A DNA stretch of 64,000 nucleotides from Slackia isoflavoniconvertens (GCF_003725955.1 NZ_QIBZ01000003.1:1-64000), one strand, 5' to 3'. Positions 42,839 to 52,271 are shown, counted from the stretch's first letter. Notes: generated from the letters alone by a model not told the origin. A program made the numbers and translations.

Positions 42839-45800
42839 TTACGAAACGCGCCCGTGTTCGACCGAATATGTCACGTCGGCAATGGCCGCAGCGCTTGGGC
42901 GGTGGCTTACGAGCAGCACCGTTTTGCCCGCACGATTGTCGGAAAGAGCACGCAGCACGGCAGCCTCGTTGAGCGCGTCGAGGTTGCTCGTAGGCTCATC
43001 GAGCAAAACGAACGGGGCATCGTGCAAGAACATGCGCGCAAGGCCCAATCGCTGGCGCTCGCCTCCCGAAAGGGCGTCGCCCAGCTCGCCCACCTGCGTG
43101 TCGAGCCCCTCAGGGAGCCTGTGCACGAAATTGGCGATCGATGCCTTTTCGCACGCCGCCATGATTTCTTCGTCACGCGCTCCAGGTTTCGCGAACGCCA
43201 AATTGTCGCGCACCGTTCCGGCAAACAAATGCGTCTCCTGCGTCATGAAACCCTCGACTTCACGCAGGCTCGCAGTGTTCACGCAGCGAATATCGCGCCC
43301 CGACACTTCAATTTCGCCACGATCGACATCCCAAAAGCGCATGAAAAGCTTAAGCAAGGTCGATTTGCCCGAACCCGAACGACCGGCAATTTGCACGACC
43401 TGGCCAGGCTCAACATGCAATTCGACATCGGAGAGCACCTTCGCATCTCCATACGAGAAATCGACATGGCTTGCAACGGCGCCCTCAAACCCGTCAAGCG
43501 CCACGCCGCCTTCGACTTCTTCGGTTTGAGGACACTCATCGAGCACATCGAGCACGCGTGCGCCCGAAGCGAGCGTTTGCTGCAACGTGGAGCCCAAATT
43601 CGCCACGGCGATAACCGGCCCGAACGACGACATGAGCGCCGCACACGCCACAACGGCGCATCCGAAATCGAGCATGCCGTAATTCACCAGGTGCATTGAC
43701 GCGAGCAGCATGCCCATATCGAGCGCCAATACCGCAGCGCCCGTCGCCGTCATGGCGATCGCCGTGCGCCCCTTCAGGCGCGCCTCGACGCGAATAAGGC
43801 TATCCATGCGATTCGACAATTCCTGCGCGCGGTCGGCCGCGCGACCAAACTGCAGGGTTTCGCGCAAACCACGCAGGCTGTCGAGCACGAAGGCGTTCAT
43901 CGAGCCAATGGCGTCACGCACTTCACGCCCGCCCGTACCGCTCGCTTTCGAGGAAACCCACGGCACCGCAATGCCACAACCGCATACGAGAATGCGACAT
44001 AGAGCGCCAGCAGCGGCGAAAGCGTCGCGGTGAACGCGACCATGCCAAGCGAAACGATAAGCGCGATGGCCGCAGGCGAAAGCGTATGCGCATAGAAAAC
44101 CTCGAGCAGTTCGACGTCGCTCGTTAAGAGCGAAACCAAATCGCCCTTGTCGCGGCCCTCGAGCTTTGCCGGAGCGAGCGTGCGCATTTTGCCGAAGACC
44201 TTATCGCGCACGAGCGCGAGAATCTTGAATGCGAGATAGTGGTTGCACAGCTGCTCGCCGTAGCGAAGCGGACCGCGCACCACGCCGCACACCGCCACCG
44301 CCACGCACGCCGCGCCCACAGGAATCGCAGCCCACACGCCTGCGGCATCGAGCAGGCCATACGCCGCAAACACCGTAAGGAAAATCGCCGCAACGAAACC
44401 GAACACGCCCAAAAGAATCGCGAGCGCCATAACGGGCAGAAGCGGACGGGTAAGGCCCACAAGCCTCGCCATGATGCTGAAGTTCGAGCGATGAGGTGGC
44501 CTTGAAGCCGCCTCATCGCCCGCATGATGGGAATCCTGCTGCGCGGGCTGAAGCTGCGAATCGGCCTCGCACGCATCGAATTCCTCGACGCCCTCCTGAG
44601 CGACGCCATGCGCGAAAACTTCAAGCTGGGACTGCTTTTCCCAGAGCTTCGCATATGCGCCGCCTTGCGCAAGAAGCTGCGCGTGCGTGCCATGTTGCAC
44701 AAGCTTCCCCTGCTCAAGAACGTAAATTGCATCAGCATGCTCAAGGGCCGACAACCGGTGCGAAATCATGATGACCGTATGGGCGCCGGCCAGCTCGCGC
44801 GCGGCCGAAATAATGGCAGCCTCGCTTTCGGCATCGATATTGCTCGTGGCCTCATCGAAGATATAGATGGGGGCATCGTGCAACAGAGCACGCGCAAACG
44901 CCAACCGCTGACGCTGGCCGCCCGAAAGATTCGCGCCTTCAGCGGCGATTTCCATATCGAGCCCGCCCGACTCGCGCACAAAACCGGCGAGACGGCATTT
45001 CTCGAGGGCCTCCCAAAGTTCATTATCGGCCGCGTCGGGTTTGGCAAGCAGCAAGTTCGAACGCAGCGTGCCCTTGAACACGTAGCTCGAAAACGGCACT
45101 GTCGTAATAGTCTCGCGCAACGATTCGGCCGAAATGTCACGCAAATCGATGCCACCGATGCGAATATCGCCCGTATAACGAGCGTTCGTGCCAGACAAAA
45201 TGCCGGCGAGTGTCGATTTGCCCGATCCGCTTTCACCCGTTACGCCAATAAAGCTGCCGCATGGCGCGTCGAAATCAACCCCCTCGAGCACCTGGCGCTG
45301 CCCATCGTAGGAATAGCCCACGCCGCGGCATGCGACGTTTGCACTGCGCGGGTCGACCGCACGCGCGCCGTCGACGGGCAAGGGCGCGTCGAGAATCGCG
45401 TACATTTTCTCGGCAGCGGCCATGCCGTTCATGGCCGTATGGAAAAACGAGCCCAGGGTACGCATAGGAATGAAGAACTCGCTTGATAAGAACGCGATGG
45501 AGAATGCAGCCGCGAACGTCGCAGCGCCAGCCGAGAATTGCCACAGCACAGTGATGATGCCAATCGCCGCTCCACCGAACGCAAACAGGTCCATAACGGT
45601 AATCGAATTCAGCTGCATTGAAAGCAGGCGCATCGTCGCTTTGCGGAAGTCTTCCGCAGCTTCGTTCATCTCCTTATGCTTTTGGGCATCGGCCGAATAG
45701 ATTTTCAATGTAGTGAGGCCCTGAATAGCCTCGAGAAACATACTGCCCAAATCGGAGTAACTGCCCCAATAATTGCGCATGGTGCGGCGGGCGATTTTTT

Positions 45801-46329
45801 GCACGGCCACAATAGACGCTGGAATGAACGGCACGCACACGAGCAGCGCCACGGCGGCAGGAAGAGACAGCGGCGCGAGCGCCACGAACAGCGTAATGGG
45901 TGCGATCAGGGCGTAGAACAGCTGGGGCACATACTGGCCGAAATAGCTCTCGAGCTGCTCGGTGCCCTCGACACTCACTTGCACGGCAACGCTCGTTGCG
46001 ACGGTTTCGTTATAGGCAGGGCCAAGAGCGACGAGCTTATCGTAAACCTGCTGGCGAATGGCGCATTTCGCCTTAGCGGCCGCGCGCTGCCCCATGCGCT
46101 GCGCCGCTGTTTGGCATGCCATGCGCACCGCAATAGCCAACGCGGCAGCAGCAAGCACGCCAATCGCCATGGCAGCGTCAGCCGCGCCCTCGAACGTGGC
46201 CTGCAAAAATAAGCCAATCACGATGAACAACGCGATGTTGCACACGAGCGCTATCCACTGGAACAGCACGTTGGCGAGTATGTATTTTGCGGCGCCCGGC
46301 ACCATAGCAAGCAAGCGTTTATCGAACAT
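42839..46329 (-). pseudogene. cydDC: Fused CydD-CydC-like ABC exporter, frameshifted
   Basis: One long gene carrying both halves of a CydDC-type exporter, which in E. coli exports cysteine and glutathione and supports cytochrome bd assembly. The first half (start 46329) has six helices, Walker A TGESGSGKST and LSGGQRQRLAFAR; a linker rich in Gln/Ala/Ser leads to a second permease and ATPase (AGRSGSGKST, LSGGERQRLGLAR, FVLLDEPTSNLD). Reading frame is lost at about 43974, where GTGGCATTG should be GTGGGCATTG (restoring V-V-G-I-A-V-P-W). With that one G the product would be 1163 residues. No cydAB genes are in the window. Substrate assignment is by similarity only. Confidence 0.87.
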
Positions 46330-46371
46330 TTCTCCCCCGTTTTCGCCTTTGCGAACGTCATAAGTTGTACG

Positions 46372-46387
46372 GGGTTAATAGTAACCC
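46372..46387. promoter_or_regulatory. Perfect palindrome upstream of the CydDC-like gene
   Basis: GGGTTA-ATAG-TAACCC, 43 bases before the start codon of the exporter on the minus strand. Size and symmetry suit a dimeric repressor. No regulator gene is adjacent, and the sequence is not a Rex or Fnr site I recognise. Confidence 0.4.
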
Positions 46388-46503
46388 ATGCGACACTTTT
46401 ATGGGATCTTTCGAGAATACCTCCACGGGTTTCCATGCTTGTTGCAGGTCGTCGGAACAAAAAGCGCGGTGCTCAGGCGCCGCATTAAGAAACAGCAGCG
46501 AAA

Positions 46504-47037
46504 TTAATCCACATGCACGAGCGCGAAGACTTCGGCATCGGTCGCCTTGGCAATAGCCTCGCAGGGGTTCAGGAAATCGAGCTCCATGAGGAATCCCATG
46601 CCCGCAAGCTTTGCACCGAACTGCTCGATAAGATGGGCCTGCGCCACCGCCGTGCCACCCGTGGCAACCAAGTCGTCAACAATAAGCACCACATCGTTTT
46701 CGTCGAGCGCGTCGGTATGAATCTCGAGGCTGTCGGTTCCGTATTCAAGCTCATAGCTTTCGCTGCGCACTTCACGCGGCAACTTGCCGGGCTTGCGAGC
46801 AGGCACGAAGCCAGCACCCAGGCTATACGCGACGGGGGCCCCAATCATGAAGCCGCGGGCCTCGGCGCCCACAACCTTGGTAATGCCCGCATTTTTGAAA
46901 TGGTCGGCGATAGCGTCAATGGTTGCCTTGAAACCTTCTGGCTCCTTCAAAAGCGTCGTGATGTCTTTAAAAATGACGCCCGGCTCGGGATAATCGGGAA
47001 TGTCGGTGATGTGGCCTTCAAAATCGTAAGCAGCCAT
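46504..47037 (-). CDS. apt: Adenine phosphoribosyltransferase
   Basis: Purine salvage enzyme making AMP from adenine and PRPP. The sequence has DIPDYPEPGVIFKDITTLL at the N-terminus, GAEARGFMIGAPVAY, and the PRPP-binding VVLIVDDLVATGGTA (about 121-135). The start MAAYDFEGH at 47037 follows AAAGGG; the longer frame is not conserved. 177 residues. A TACAAT -10 element, preceded by AGCGC, lies upstream at 47079-47074; metA has the same AGCGC-TACAAT sequence before it. Confidence 0.97.
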   Translation of the reverse strand: MAAYDFEGHITDIPDYPEPGVIFKDITTLLKEPEGFKATIDAIADHFKNAGITKVVGAEARGFMIGAPVAYSLGAGFVPARKPGKLPREVRSESYELEYGTDSLEIHTDALDENDVVLIVDDLVATGGTAVAQAHLIEQFGAKLAGMGFLMELDFLNPCEAIAKATDAEVFALVHVD

Positions 47038-47179
47038 GAATGCCCTTTCTCGCACGGAATATGCAACTGAGCCATTGTAGCGCTCGGTACCGTCGATTGC
47101 TTTGCCAACAACACCCATAAAGAACGCGTCATACACAGGTTGGTCGCAAACGGCAAACTATGCATCAAGGCGAAACGCA

Positions 47180-47788
47180 CTAACCATGCTGAAAATACTC
47201 AGGCACATCGTCGCGCTTCATGGAATGCGTGGCGTAAACTTCTTCGTCCTGCCACAACGCCACTGCCTGCGACGGCTTCACGCCAGCCGCGCGAGCCGCT
47301 TCGCGCGTTGCGTTCATATCGATGACGCGCTGGTTGGACGAGCCGCGGAAGCGCAGCGTAATGTCGTGCAAGTCGTTTTCGAAAGGCCCGTCGACCAACA
47401 CGTCGACGCAATCGAGCAAACGATTGGTGAACTCGGTGAAATGGGGGCCGCCGGGCTCAAGCTCGTCGAGCGTATCGCCCGTAAAGCACCAAATGGCCTT
47501 GTTCGGAACCTCGCGCTTTACGCGTTCGACGAATTCGACCAAACCTTCCTGGTTTTCTGGCTCCATGGGCTCGCCACCCAAAATCGTAAGGCCATCACAA
47601 AATGCCGCGCCCAGGCTTTCAATCACCTTGGCCTGCACCGCCTCATCAAACGGTTCGCCCGCATCGAAGCGCCATGCCTCGCCGTTAAAGCAATACGGGC
47701 AATGCCTGCGGCACCCCGACACGAACAGCGACGTGCGAACGCCTTCGCCATTCGCGATGTCGAAATATTTGATGGCAGAGTAGTTCAT
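47180..47788 (-). CDS. nrdG: Anaerobic RNR-activating radical SAM protein
   Basis: Radical SAM enzyme that installs the glycyl radical on NrdD. The cluster motif is CRRHCPYC, followed by FNGEAWRFDAGEPF and GLTILGGEPMEPENQ. It starts MNYSAIKYFD at 47788 after GAGGGGG. 202 residues, slightly longer than E. coli NrdG. Its substrate NrdD is encoded 1.6 kb away (49376-51610), not adjacent. Its 5' leader contains a striking set of alternative hairpins. Confidence 0.95.
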   Translation of the reverse strand: MNYSAIKYFDIANGEGVRTSLFVSGCRRHCPYCFNGEAWRFDAGEPFDEAVQAKVIESLGAAFCDGLTILGGEPMEPENQEGLVEFVERVKREVPNKAIWCFTGDTLDELEPGGPHFTEFTNRLLDCVDVLVDGPFENDLHDITLRFRGSSNQRVIDMNATREAARAAGVKPSQAVALWQDEEVYATHSMKRDDVPEYFQHG

Positions 47789-47800
47789 GGTAAGCCCCCT

Positions 47801-47924
47801 CGCGCCTGGTGGCGCGGTCATGCGTCTCCGCTTCGGTCAAGTCCTGACTCGCACGAACAGCACATTAAGTGCTGTTCGGCTCGTGCGGAATCTATCGGAG
47901 CCGCACGAACGCGCCACCAGGCGC
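47801..47924 (-). promoter_or_regulatory. Structured leader of nrdG
   Basis: A 15-bp perfect inverted repeat (GCGCCTGGTGGCGCG, 47802-47816, and its complement 47910-47924) encloses two overlapping alternatives: ACAGCAC/GTGCTGT (47857-47875) and TCGTGCGG/CCGCACGA (47881-47908), the latter sharing sequence with CGCACGA at 47850. Each outer arm is also self-complementary (GCGCC-GGCGC). On the minus strand the element ends right at the nrdG ribosome binding site. It may be an RNA switch or a palindromic mobile unit. Confidence 0.5.
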
Positions 47925-48162
47925 ACGAAAGTTTTGCCAACACCTTAGCAAATCGCTTTACAAGTAGCTCAGAAAACCGACAGACGGCCATACTCGAACC
48001 GTGACGAACATATGCTCAACTATTCACATATCTCCAGGTCAGACACATTTTCGTCACATTTGCAAGTTATTTGAGACTAACCAGCCGCCACTCGCATACA
48101 ATAAAGGCGCTCTTTGCACTGCATTGCCCGTCGCGCAGCGACGAGGCGAGCTCAACAGCGCA

Positions 48163-48242
48163 AACTGATCAGGCCGTGGCGCATCGCCATGGAGCCGGGC
48201 CATATTTGGCAGCAGACGCACACGCGCCTGCGGGACAGTAGC
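48163..48242 (+). ncRNA. NiCo riboswitch
   Basis: Matches the cobalt/nickel-sensing NiCo class piece by piece: ACTGATCAGGC, a variable hairpin (GTGGCG..CGCCAT), AGCCGGGC, a second hairpin, GGCAGCAGA, then ACACGC, a stem, and GGGACAGT. P1 pairs ACTG with CAGT. The four-way junction with these purine-rich joining segments is the published metal site. Its last helix overlaps an intrinsic terminator, so metal binding should prevent termination and switch on the exporter gene that follows. Confidence 0.88.
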
Positions 48243-48266
48243 TGACCCGCAGGCGCGTTTTCTTTT
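48222..48266 (+). terminator. Riboswitch-controlled terminator
   Basis: Thirteen-base perfect stem ACGCGCCTGCGGG / CCCGCAGGCGCGT followed by TTTCTTTT. The 5' arm is also part of the NiCo aptamer, so aptamer and terminator exclude each other. Confidence 0.92.
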
Positions 48267-48329
48267 CTCCCAATTGAAAACGACCCCCCCCCGAAGAGCA
48301 ACGACACGTTCGCAACCAGGAGGTTCATC

Positions 48330-49241
48330 ATGACGCAAGCAACGCAATCTGATTCGTCGCGACAAACGAGCATTGACAAGACTGCCGTCACAAAACAGGT
48401 CGCCGCGGTTGGCGTAGGCGGAAACGTGGCACTTTCGGCAATCAAGCTCATCGCAGGCATCATGGGCAATTCCACGGCCATGATCAGCGACGCCATCCAT
48501 TCGCTTTCCGACGTGTTCGCCACCGCAATCGCGTTCGTCGGCGTGCGCCTGGCCGAGCGCGACGCCGACGCGACCCATCCCTATGGGCATGAGCGCTTCG
48601 AATGCGTGGCGTCGCTCATGCTGGGCCTTATTTTGGCTGGCACGGGTCTCGCCATTGGGTATTCGAGCATCGAAACCATTGCCACCCGGTCATACACCTC
48701 GGCCAGCGCCCCGACGATTGTCGCGCTCGCGGCAGCCGTCTTGTCCATCGTGGTTAAGGAAGGCATGTTCTGGTATACGCGCCATTGGGCACGCGTGCTG
48801 AATTCGAGCGCCTTTATGGCCGACGCGTGGCACCATCGTTCCGACGCCATTTCGTCAATCGGCGCGCTTTTGGGCATTGGCGCGAGCATGTTGGGCTTTG
48901 CCGCGGGCGACGCCATTGCCAGCTTGGCAATTTGCGTCATCATTTTGAAGGTCGCCTACGACGTGATGAAAGATGCCCTAAACAATATGACCGACACGCC
49001 GTGCGACCACGAATTCGAGCGCAAAATCGGGAATTGCATCGAGAAGGTTCCGGGCGTGGTGCGCATCGATGCGCTGCGCACGCGCAAGTTCGGCAATCGC
49101 GTGTATGTCGATGCCGAGATCGCCGTCGATGGACAGCTCAAGCTTATAGAGGCCCATGAAATTGCTGAAGCCGCGCATGATGCCGTCGAGGCCAACTTCG
49201 AAGAAGTGAAGCACATCATGATTCACGAAAACCCAGCATAA
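48330..49241 (+). CDS. Cation diffusion facilitator, predicted Co/Ni exporter
   Basis: Six-helix proton-coupled metal exporter of the CDF family. Metal-site pattern is HSLSD in helix 2 and HHRSD in helix 5 (HxxxD in both). A histidine-containing ATHPYGHERFECVAS loop and a C-terminal cytoplasmic metal-binding domain (about 215-300, VPGVVRIDALRTRKFG) are present. 303 residues, ATG six bases after AGGAGG. The NiCo riboswitch upstream strongly suggests Co2+ or Ni2+ as substrate. A run of nine C lies in the leader between the terminator and the ribosome binding site. Followed by two hairpins. Confidence 0.93.
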   Translation: MTQATQSDSSRQTSIDKTAVTKQVAAVGVGGNVALSAIKLIAGIMGNSTAMISDAIHSLSDVFATAIAFVGVRLAERDADATHPYGHERFECVASLMLGLILAGTGLAIGYSSIETIATRSYTSASAPTIVALAAAVLSIVVKEGMFWYTRHWARVLNSSAFMADAWHHRSDAISSIGALLGIGASMLGFAAGDAIASLAICVIILKVAYDVMKDALNNMTDTPCDHEFERKIGNCIEKVPGVVRIDALRTRKFGNRVYVDAEIAVDGQLKLIEAHEIAEAAHDAVEANFEEVKHIMIHENPA

Positions 49242-49253
49242 ATGCCACGTTTC

Positions 49254-49300
49254 GCAGCGAGGGCCGACCGATTCACATGAGATTGGCCGACCCTCGCTGC
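49254..49300 (+). terminator. Large hairpin after the CDF gene
   Basis: Arms GCAGCGAGGG / CCCTCGCTGC, extended inward by partly matched GACC/GGCC bases, begin 12 bases after the CDF stop. No strong T-run follows (ACTCCTTATTT), so it may act with the next hairpin. Confidence 0.55.
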
Positions 49301-49327
49301 GACTCCTTATTTCCCGCAATACGCAAG

Positions 49328-49353
49328 AAGGGCCAGCCCCGAGGCTGGCCCTT
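49328..49353. terminator. Bidirectional terminator between CDF and nrdD
   Basis: Eleven-base perfect stem AAGGGCCAGCC / GGCTGGCCCTT around CCGA, between the convergent CDF and nrdD genes. It is 23 bases from the nrdD stop codon. T-runs are weak on both sides. Confidence 0.75.
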
Positions 49354-49375
49354 CGTCTATTCAAGCGGCGAGGCG

Positions 49376-51610
49376 CTACAGATGAAGCACGCGATCGCGG
49401 ATTTCTTCGGTGCGACCCTGGTTCCAGAACTGGGTTCCAATATAGCCGCAGGTGCGACGTGCAACGTTGAGCTTTTCCTGGTCGCGGTTGCCGCAATGCG
49501 GGCATTCCCACACGAGCTTGCCATCGTCTTCAACAATCTTGATTTCGCCATCAAAGCCGCACACCTGGCAGTAATCGCTCTTGGTATTCAGCTCGGCATA
49601 CATGATGTTGTCGTAGATGTACTGCATCACGCGAATGACGGCCTTCAGGTTGTCTTGCATGTTGGGCACCTCGACGTAGCTGATAGCTCCGCCAGGGCTC
49701 AAGCGCTGGAACTGGCTCTCGAACTTCAGCTTGTCGAACGCATCGATTTCCTCGGACACATGCACGTGGTAGCTGTTCGTGATGTAGCCCTTGTCGGTAA
49801 TGCCCTCGATAATGCCGAAACGGCGCTGCAAGCATTTCGCGAACTTGTACGTCGTGGATTCGAGCGGCGTGCCGTACAGCGAGAAGTCGATGTTGCTCGC
49901 CTCTTTCCACTCGGTGCACTTGTCGTTCATGTGCTGCATGACCTCGAGCGCGAAGGGTGTGCCTTCCGCCTCGGTGTGGCTGTGGCCGGTCATGTACTTC
50001 ACGCACTCATACAGGCCCGCGTATCCCAGCGAAATGGTGGAATAGCCGCCGTAGAGTAGCTTGTCGATGGGCTCGCCCTTGGACAGACGCGCCAATGCGC
50101 CGTACTGCCACAGAATAGGCGCCGCATCGGAAAGGGTGCCCTTCAGGCGATTGTGGCGGCACATAAGGGCTTCGTGGCACAGCTCCAGGCGCTCGTCGAA
50201 GATTTCCCAGAACTTCTTCTCGTCGCCCTGCGAGGAGCACGCAACATCGACCAAGTTGATGGTGACGACGCCCTGGTTGAAGCGGCCGTAGTACTTCGGC
50301 TTGCCCGGCTCGTAGTTGCCCGCGTTGGCCACATTGTCGTAGCCGTTACCCGAGCGGTCGGGCGTAAGGAAGCTGCGGCAGCCCATGCAGGTATAGCAAT
50401 CGCCGTTGCCCTCGGTCTCGCCCTTGGAAAGCTTCAGCTCGCGCATCTTCTTCTCGGAAATGTAGTCAGGCACCATGCGCTTGGCCGTGCACTTCGCGGC
50501 CAGCTGCGTAAGATAGAAATACGGAGCGTCCTCGGTGATGTTGTCTTCCTCGAGCACATAGATGAGCTTCGGGAACGCCGGGGTAATCCAGACGCCCGCC
50601 TCGTTCTTCACACCCTCGTAGCGCTGACGAAGCACTTCTTCGATAATCATGGCCAAGTCGCGCTTCTCTTCGGGAGTGCGCGCCTCATTGAGGTACATGA
50701 ACACCGTGACGAACGGAGCCTGGCCGTTGGTAGTCATGAGCGTAACGACCTGGTACTGAATCGTTTGCACACCGCGGCGAATCTCGTCGCGCAGGCGAGC
50801 TTCGACCACTTCGTTGATTTTCTCGGACGAGGTCTCAAGGCCCAGCGTGTTGACTTCATCGAGCACCTGGCGGCGAATCTTCTGGCGGCTCACCTCGACG
50901 AACGGCGCAAGATGCGTAAGCGAGATGGACTGGCCGCCATACTGGCAGCTCGCGACCTGGGCAATAATCTGGGTGGCGATGTTGCATGCCGTAGAGAAGC
51001 TATGCGGGCGCTCGATAAGCGTGCCGGAGATGACGGTGCCGTTCTGCAGCATGTCTTCCAGGTTCACGAGGTCGCAATTGTGCATGTGCTGCGCGAAGTA
51101 GTCGGAATCGTGGAAGTGGATAATGCCTTCGTTGTGGGCAGCCACGACTTCGGCAGGCAGCAACAGGCGCATAGTGATGTCTTTGGAAACCTCGCCGGCC
51201 ATGTAGTCGCGCTGCACAGAATTCACCGTGGGGTTCTTGTTCGAGTTTTCCTGCTTCACTTCTTCGTTGTTGCACTCGATGAGCGACAGGATTTTGTCGT
51301 CAGTCGTGTTCGATGTGCGCTTGAGCGTTTGGATATAACGATAGATGATGTATTTGCGCGCTACCTCGAAACGGCCAAGCGCCATGATTTGGTTCTCGAC
51401 CATGTCTTGGATTTCCTCGACCGACACGGTATGGCCGGCACGGCCGCACAGCCATTCAACGCTGTGGGCAGCAAGGGCGATCTGGTCTTCCGTGAGGCGC
51501 TCGTGAGGGGCGGCATCGTTGTTGGCCGCAGTGATCGCGTTCACGATTTTCTGAATGTCGAACGTTACTTCCGAACCGCTGCGCTTGATGATTTTCATCG
51601 CATTCCCCAA
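49376..51610 (-). CDS. nrdD: Anaerobic ribonucleoside-triphosphate reductase
   Basis: Class III RNR, reduces NTPs to dNTPs with a glycyl radical. N-terminal ATP cone (MKIIKRSGSEVTFDIQKIV, to about 95) for allosteric control; catalytic barrel with HFHDSDY, CDLVNLEDML and SFSTACNIATQI; C-terminal zinc site CQVCGF..CPHCGN; and the radical-bearing loop RTCGYIGTQFWNQGR with the glycine next to the conserved cysteine. 744 residues. The frame's ATG is at 51610; the ATG five codons in (MKIIKRSG) is equally likely. Paired NrdR boxes precede it. The oxygen-sensitive enzyme is the only RNR in the window. Confidence 0.98.
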   Translation of the reverse strand: MGNAMKIIKRSGSEVTFDIQKIVNAITAANNDAAPHERLTEDQIALAAHSVEWLCGRAGHTVSVEEIQDMVENQIMALGRFEVARKYIIYRYIQTLKRTSNTTDDKILSLIECNNEEVKQENSNKNPTVNSVQRDYMAGEVSKDITMRLLLPAEVVAAHNEGIIHFHDSDYFAQHMHNCDLVNLEDMLQNGTVISGTLIERPHSFSTACNIATQIIAQVASCQYGGQSISLTHLAPFVEVSRQKIRRQVLDEVNTLGLETSSEKINEVVEARLRDEIRRGVQTIQYQVVTLMTTNGQAPFVTVFMYLNEARTPEEKRDLAMIIEEVLRQRYEGVKNEAGVWITPAFPKLIYVLEEDNITEDAPYFYLTQLAAKCTAKRMVPDYISEKKMRELKLSKGETEGNGDCYTCMGCRSFLTPDRSGNGYDNVANAGNYEPGKPKYYGRFNQGVVTINLVDVACSSQGDEKKFWEIFDERLELCHEALMCRHNRLKGTLSDAAPILWQYGALARLSKGEPIDKLLYGGYSTISLGYAGLYECVKYMTGHSHTEAEGTPFALEVMQHMNDKCTEWKEASNIDFSLYGTPLESTTYKFAKCLQRRFGIIEGITDKGYITNSYHVHVSEEIDAFDKLKFESQFQRLSPGGAISYVEVPNMQDNLKAVIRVMQYIYDNIMYAELNTKSDYCQVCGFDGEIKIVEDDGKLVWECPHCGNRDQEKLNVARRTCGYIGTQFWNQGRTEEIRDRVLHL

Positions 51611-51705
51611 TCAATTCGCCGTCATGTGCCACTTTGCCAAACCGCGCGTTCAGATGCCCCATACGCGCGCATTATCGGGACCTTCGTCCCGCCCTAAAGA
51701 CAACA

Positions 51706-51733
51706 TCGCCTGGGTTTTCCCTTGCGAAAACCC
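51706..51733 (-). promoter_or_regulatory. Hairpin in the nrdD leader
   Basis: Strong stem CCTGGGTTTTC / GAAAACCCAGG between the nrdD promoter and the start codon. It is not followed immediately by a T-run (CGATGTTGTCTTT), so it is more likely an mRNA-stability or attenuation structure than a plain terminator. Confidence 0.5.
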
Positions 51734-51749
51734 AGGTTTCGATGCCTCT

Positions 51750-51813
51750 ATAATAGCTCAAACAGACCACAATATCTTGTGATTGTTATTTGAACTCTGC
51801 ACAGTATCGTGTT
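51750..51813 (-). promoter_or_regulatory. nrdD promoter with paired NrdR boxes
   Basis: Box 1 CACAATATCTTGTG (51768-51781) and box 2 CACAGTATCGTGTT (51800-51813) agree at 11 of 14 positions, resemble the NrdR consensus ACACwATATAwwGTGT, and are 32 bp apart, about three helical turns, as in known NrdR operators. The -10 TATTAT (minus strand, 51755-51750) places box 1 over the -35 region. NrdR, an ATP/dATP-sensing repressor, is not encoded in this window. Confidence 0.72.
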
Positions 51814-52271
51814 TATGCAGGTCGGCTCGAATGAAACCGCTCACAAATGAAAAAACATGCTCGAATTCGGCGATTGGCCTTGAAATTGAGAGCGCAACGT
51901 GCGTGGGAGACGCGAGCAAAAGCGGGGCAAAGCAAAGCCGCAGGTGGGGTCACATACGGCCAAAAAGAGCGGGCACGGCACGCGAAGGCGAGGCACCCAC
52001 GCTCGAAGCAACGCGAAAGCGGAAGGTCGAGCAATAGCCAGTTTCACGCCTTTGTCGCAGAGGCCGATCGACGCATCTCTTCCCCATATGCACAAGATAT
52101 TGGGGCCGCGCCAAAACGGGCCCAGGCGCCTTGGTGCCGGTTTCGATCGGCGAATCCGCGATGTTAACTTCTTGTTGCCAACCAATATCCACCGAATCGC
52201 CTTCGTGCGGTATAGTTCACCTATGAAATAATCAGTTGCACTCACGAACTAATGCATCGAAAGAAGGATCC
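51814..52271. other. Long non-coding region between nrdD and the MarR gene
   Basis: About 450 bases with no supported gene. Short open frames exist on both strands (for example 51831-52037 plus) but lack ribosome binding sites, family motifs or sensible composition. The last 60 bases, with TATAGT before the MarR start, probably hold its promoter. Confidence 0.4.

Noticed and set aside
47820-47940. Intrinsic terminator of a plus-strand transcript
   Set aside because: The hairpins have no T-run on the plus strand and no plus-strand gene precedes them; they fit an nrdG leader better.
51831-52037. 68-residue plus-strand open frame between nrdD and the MarR gene
   Set aside because: No ribosome binding site, no domain, and a composition typical of chance frames.
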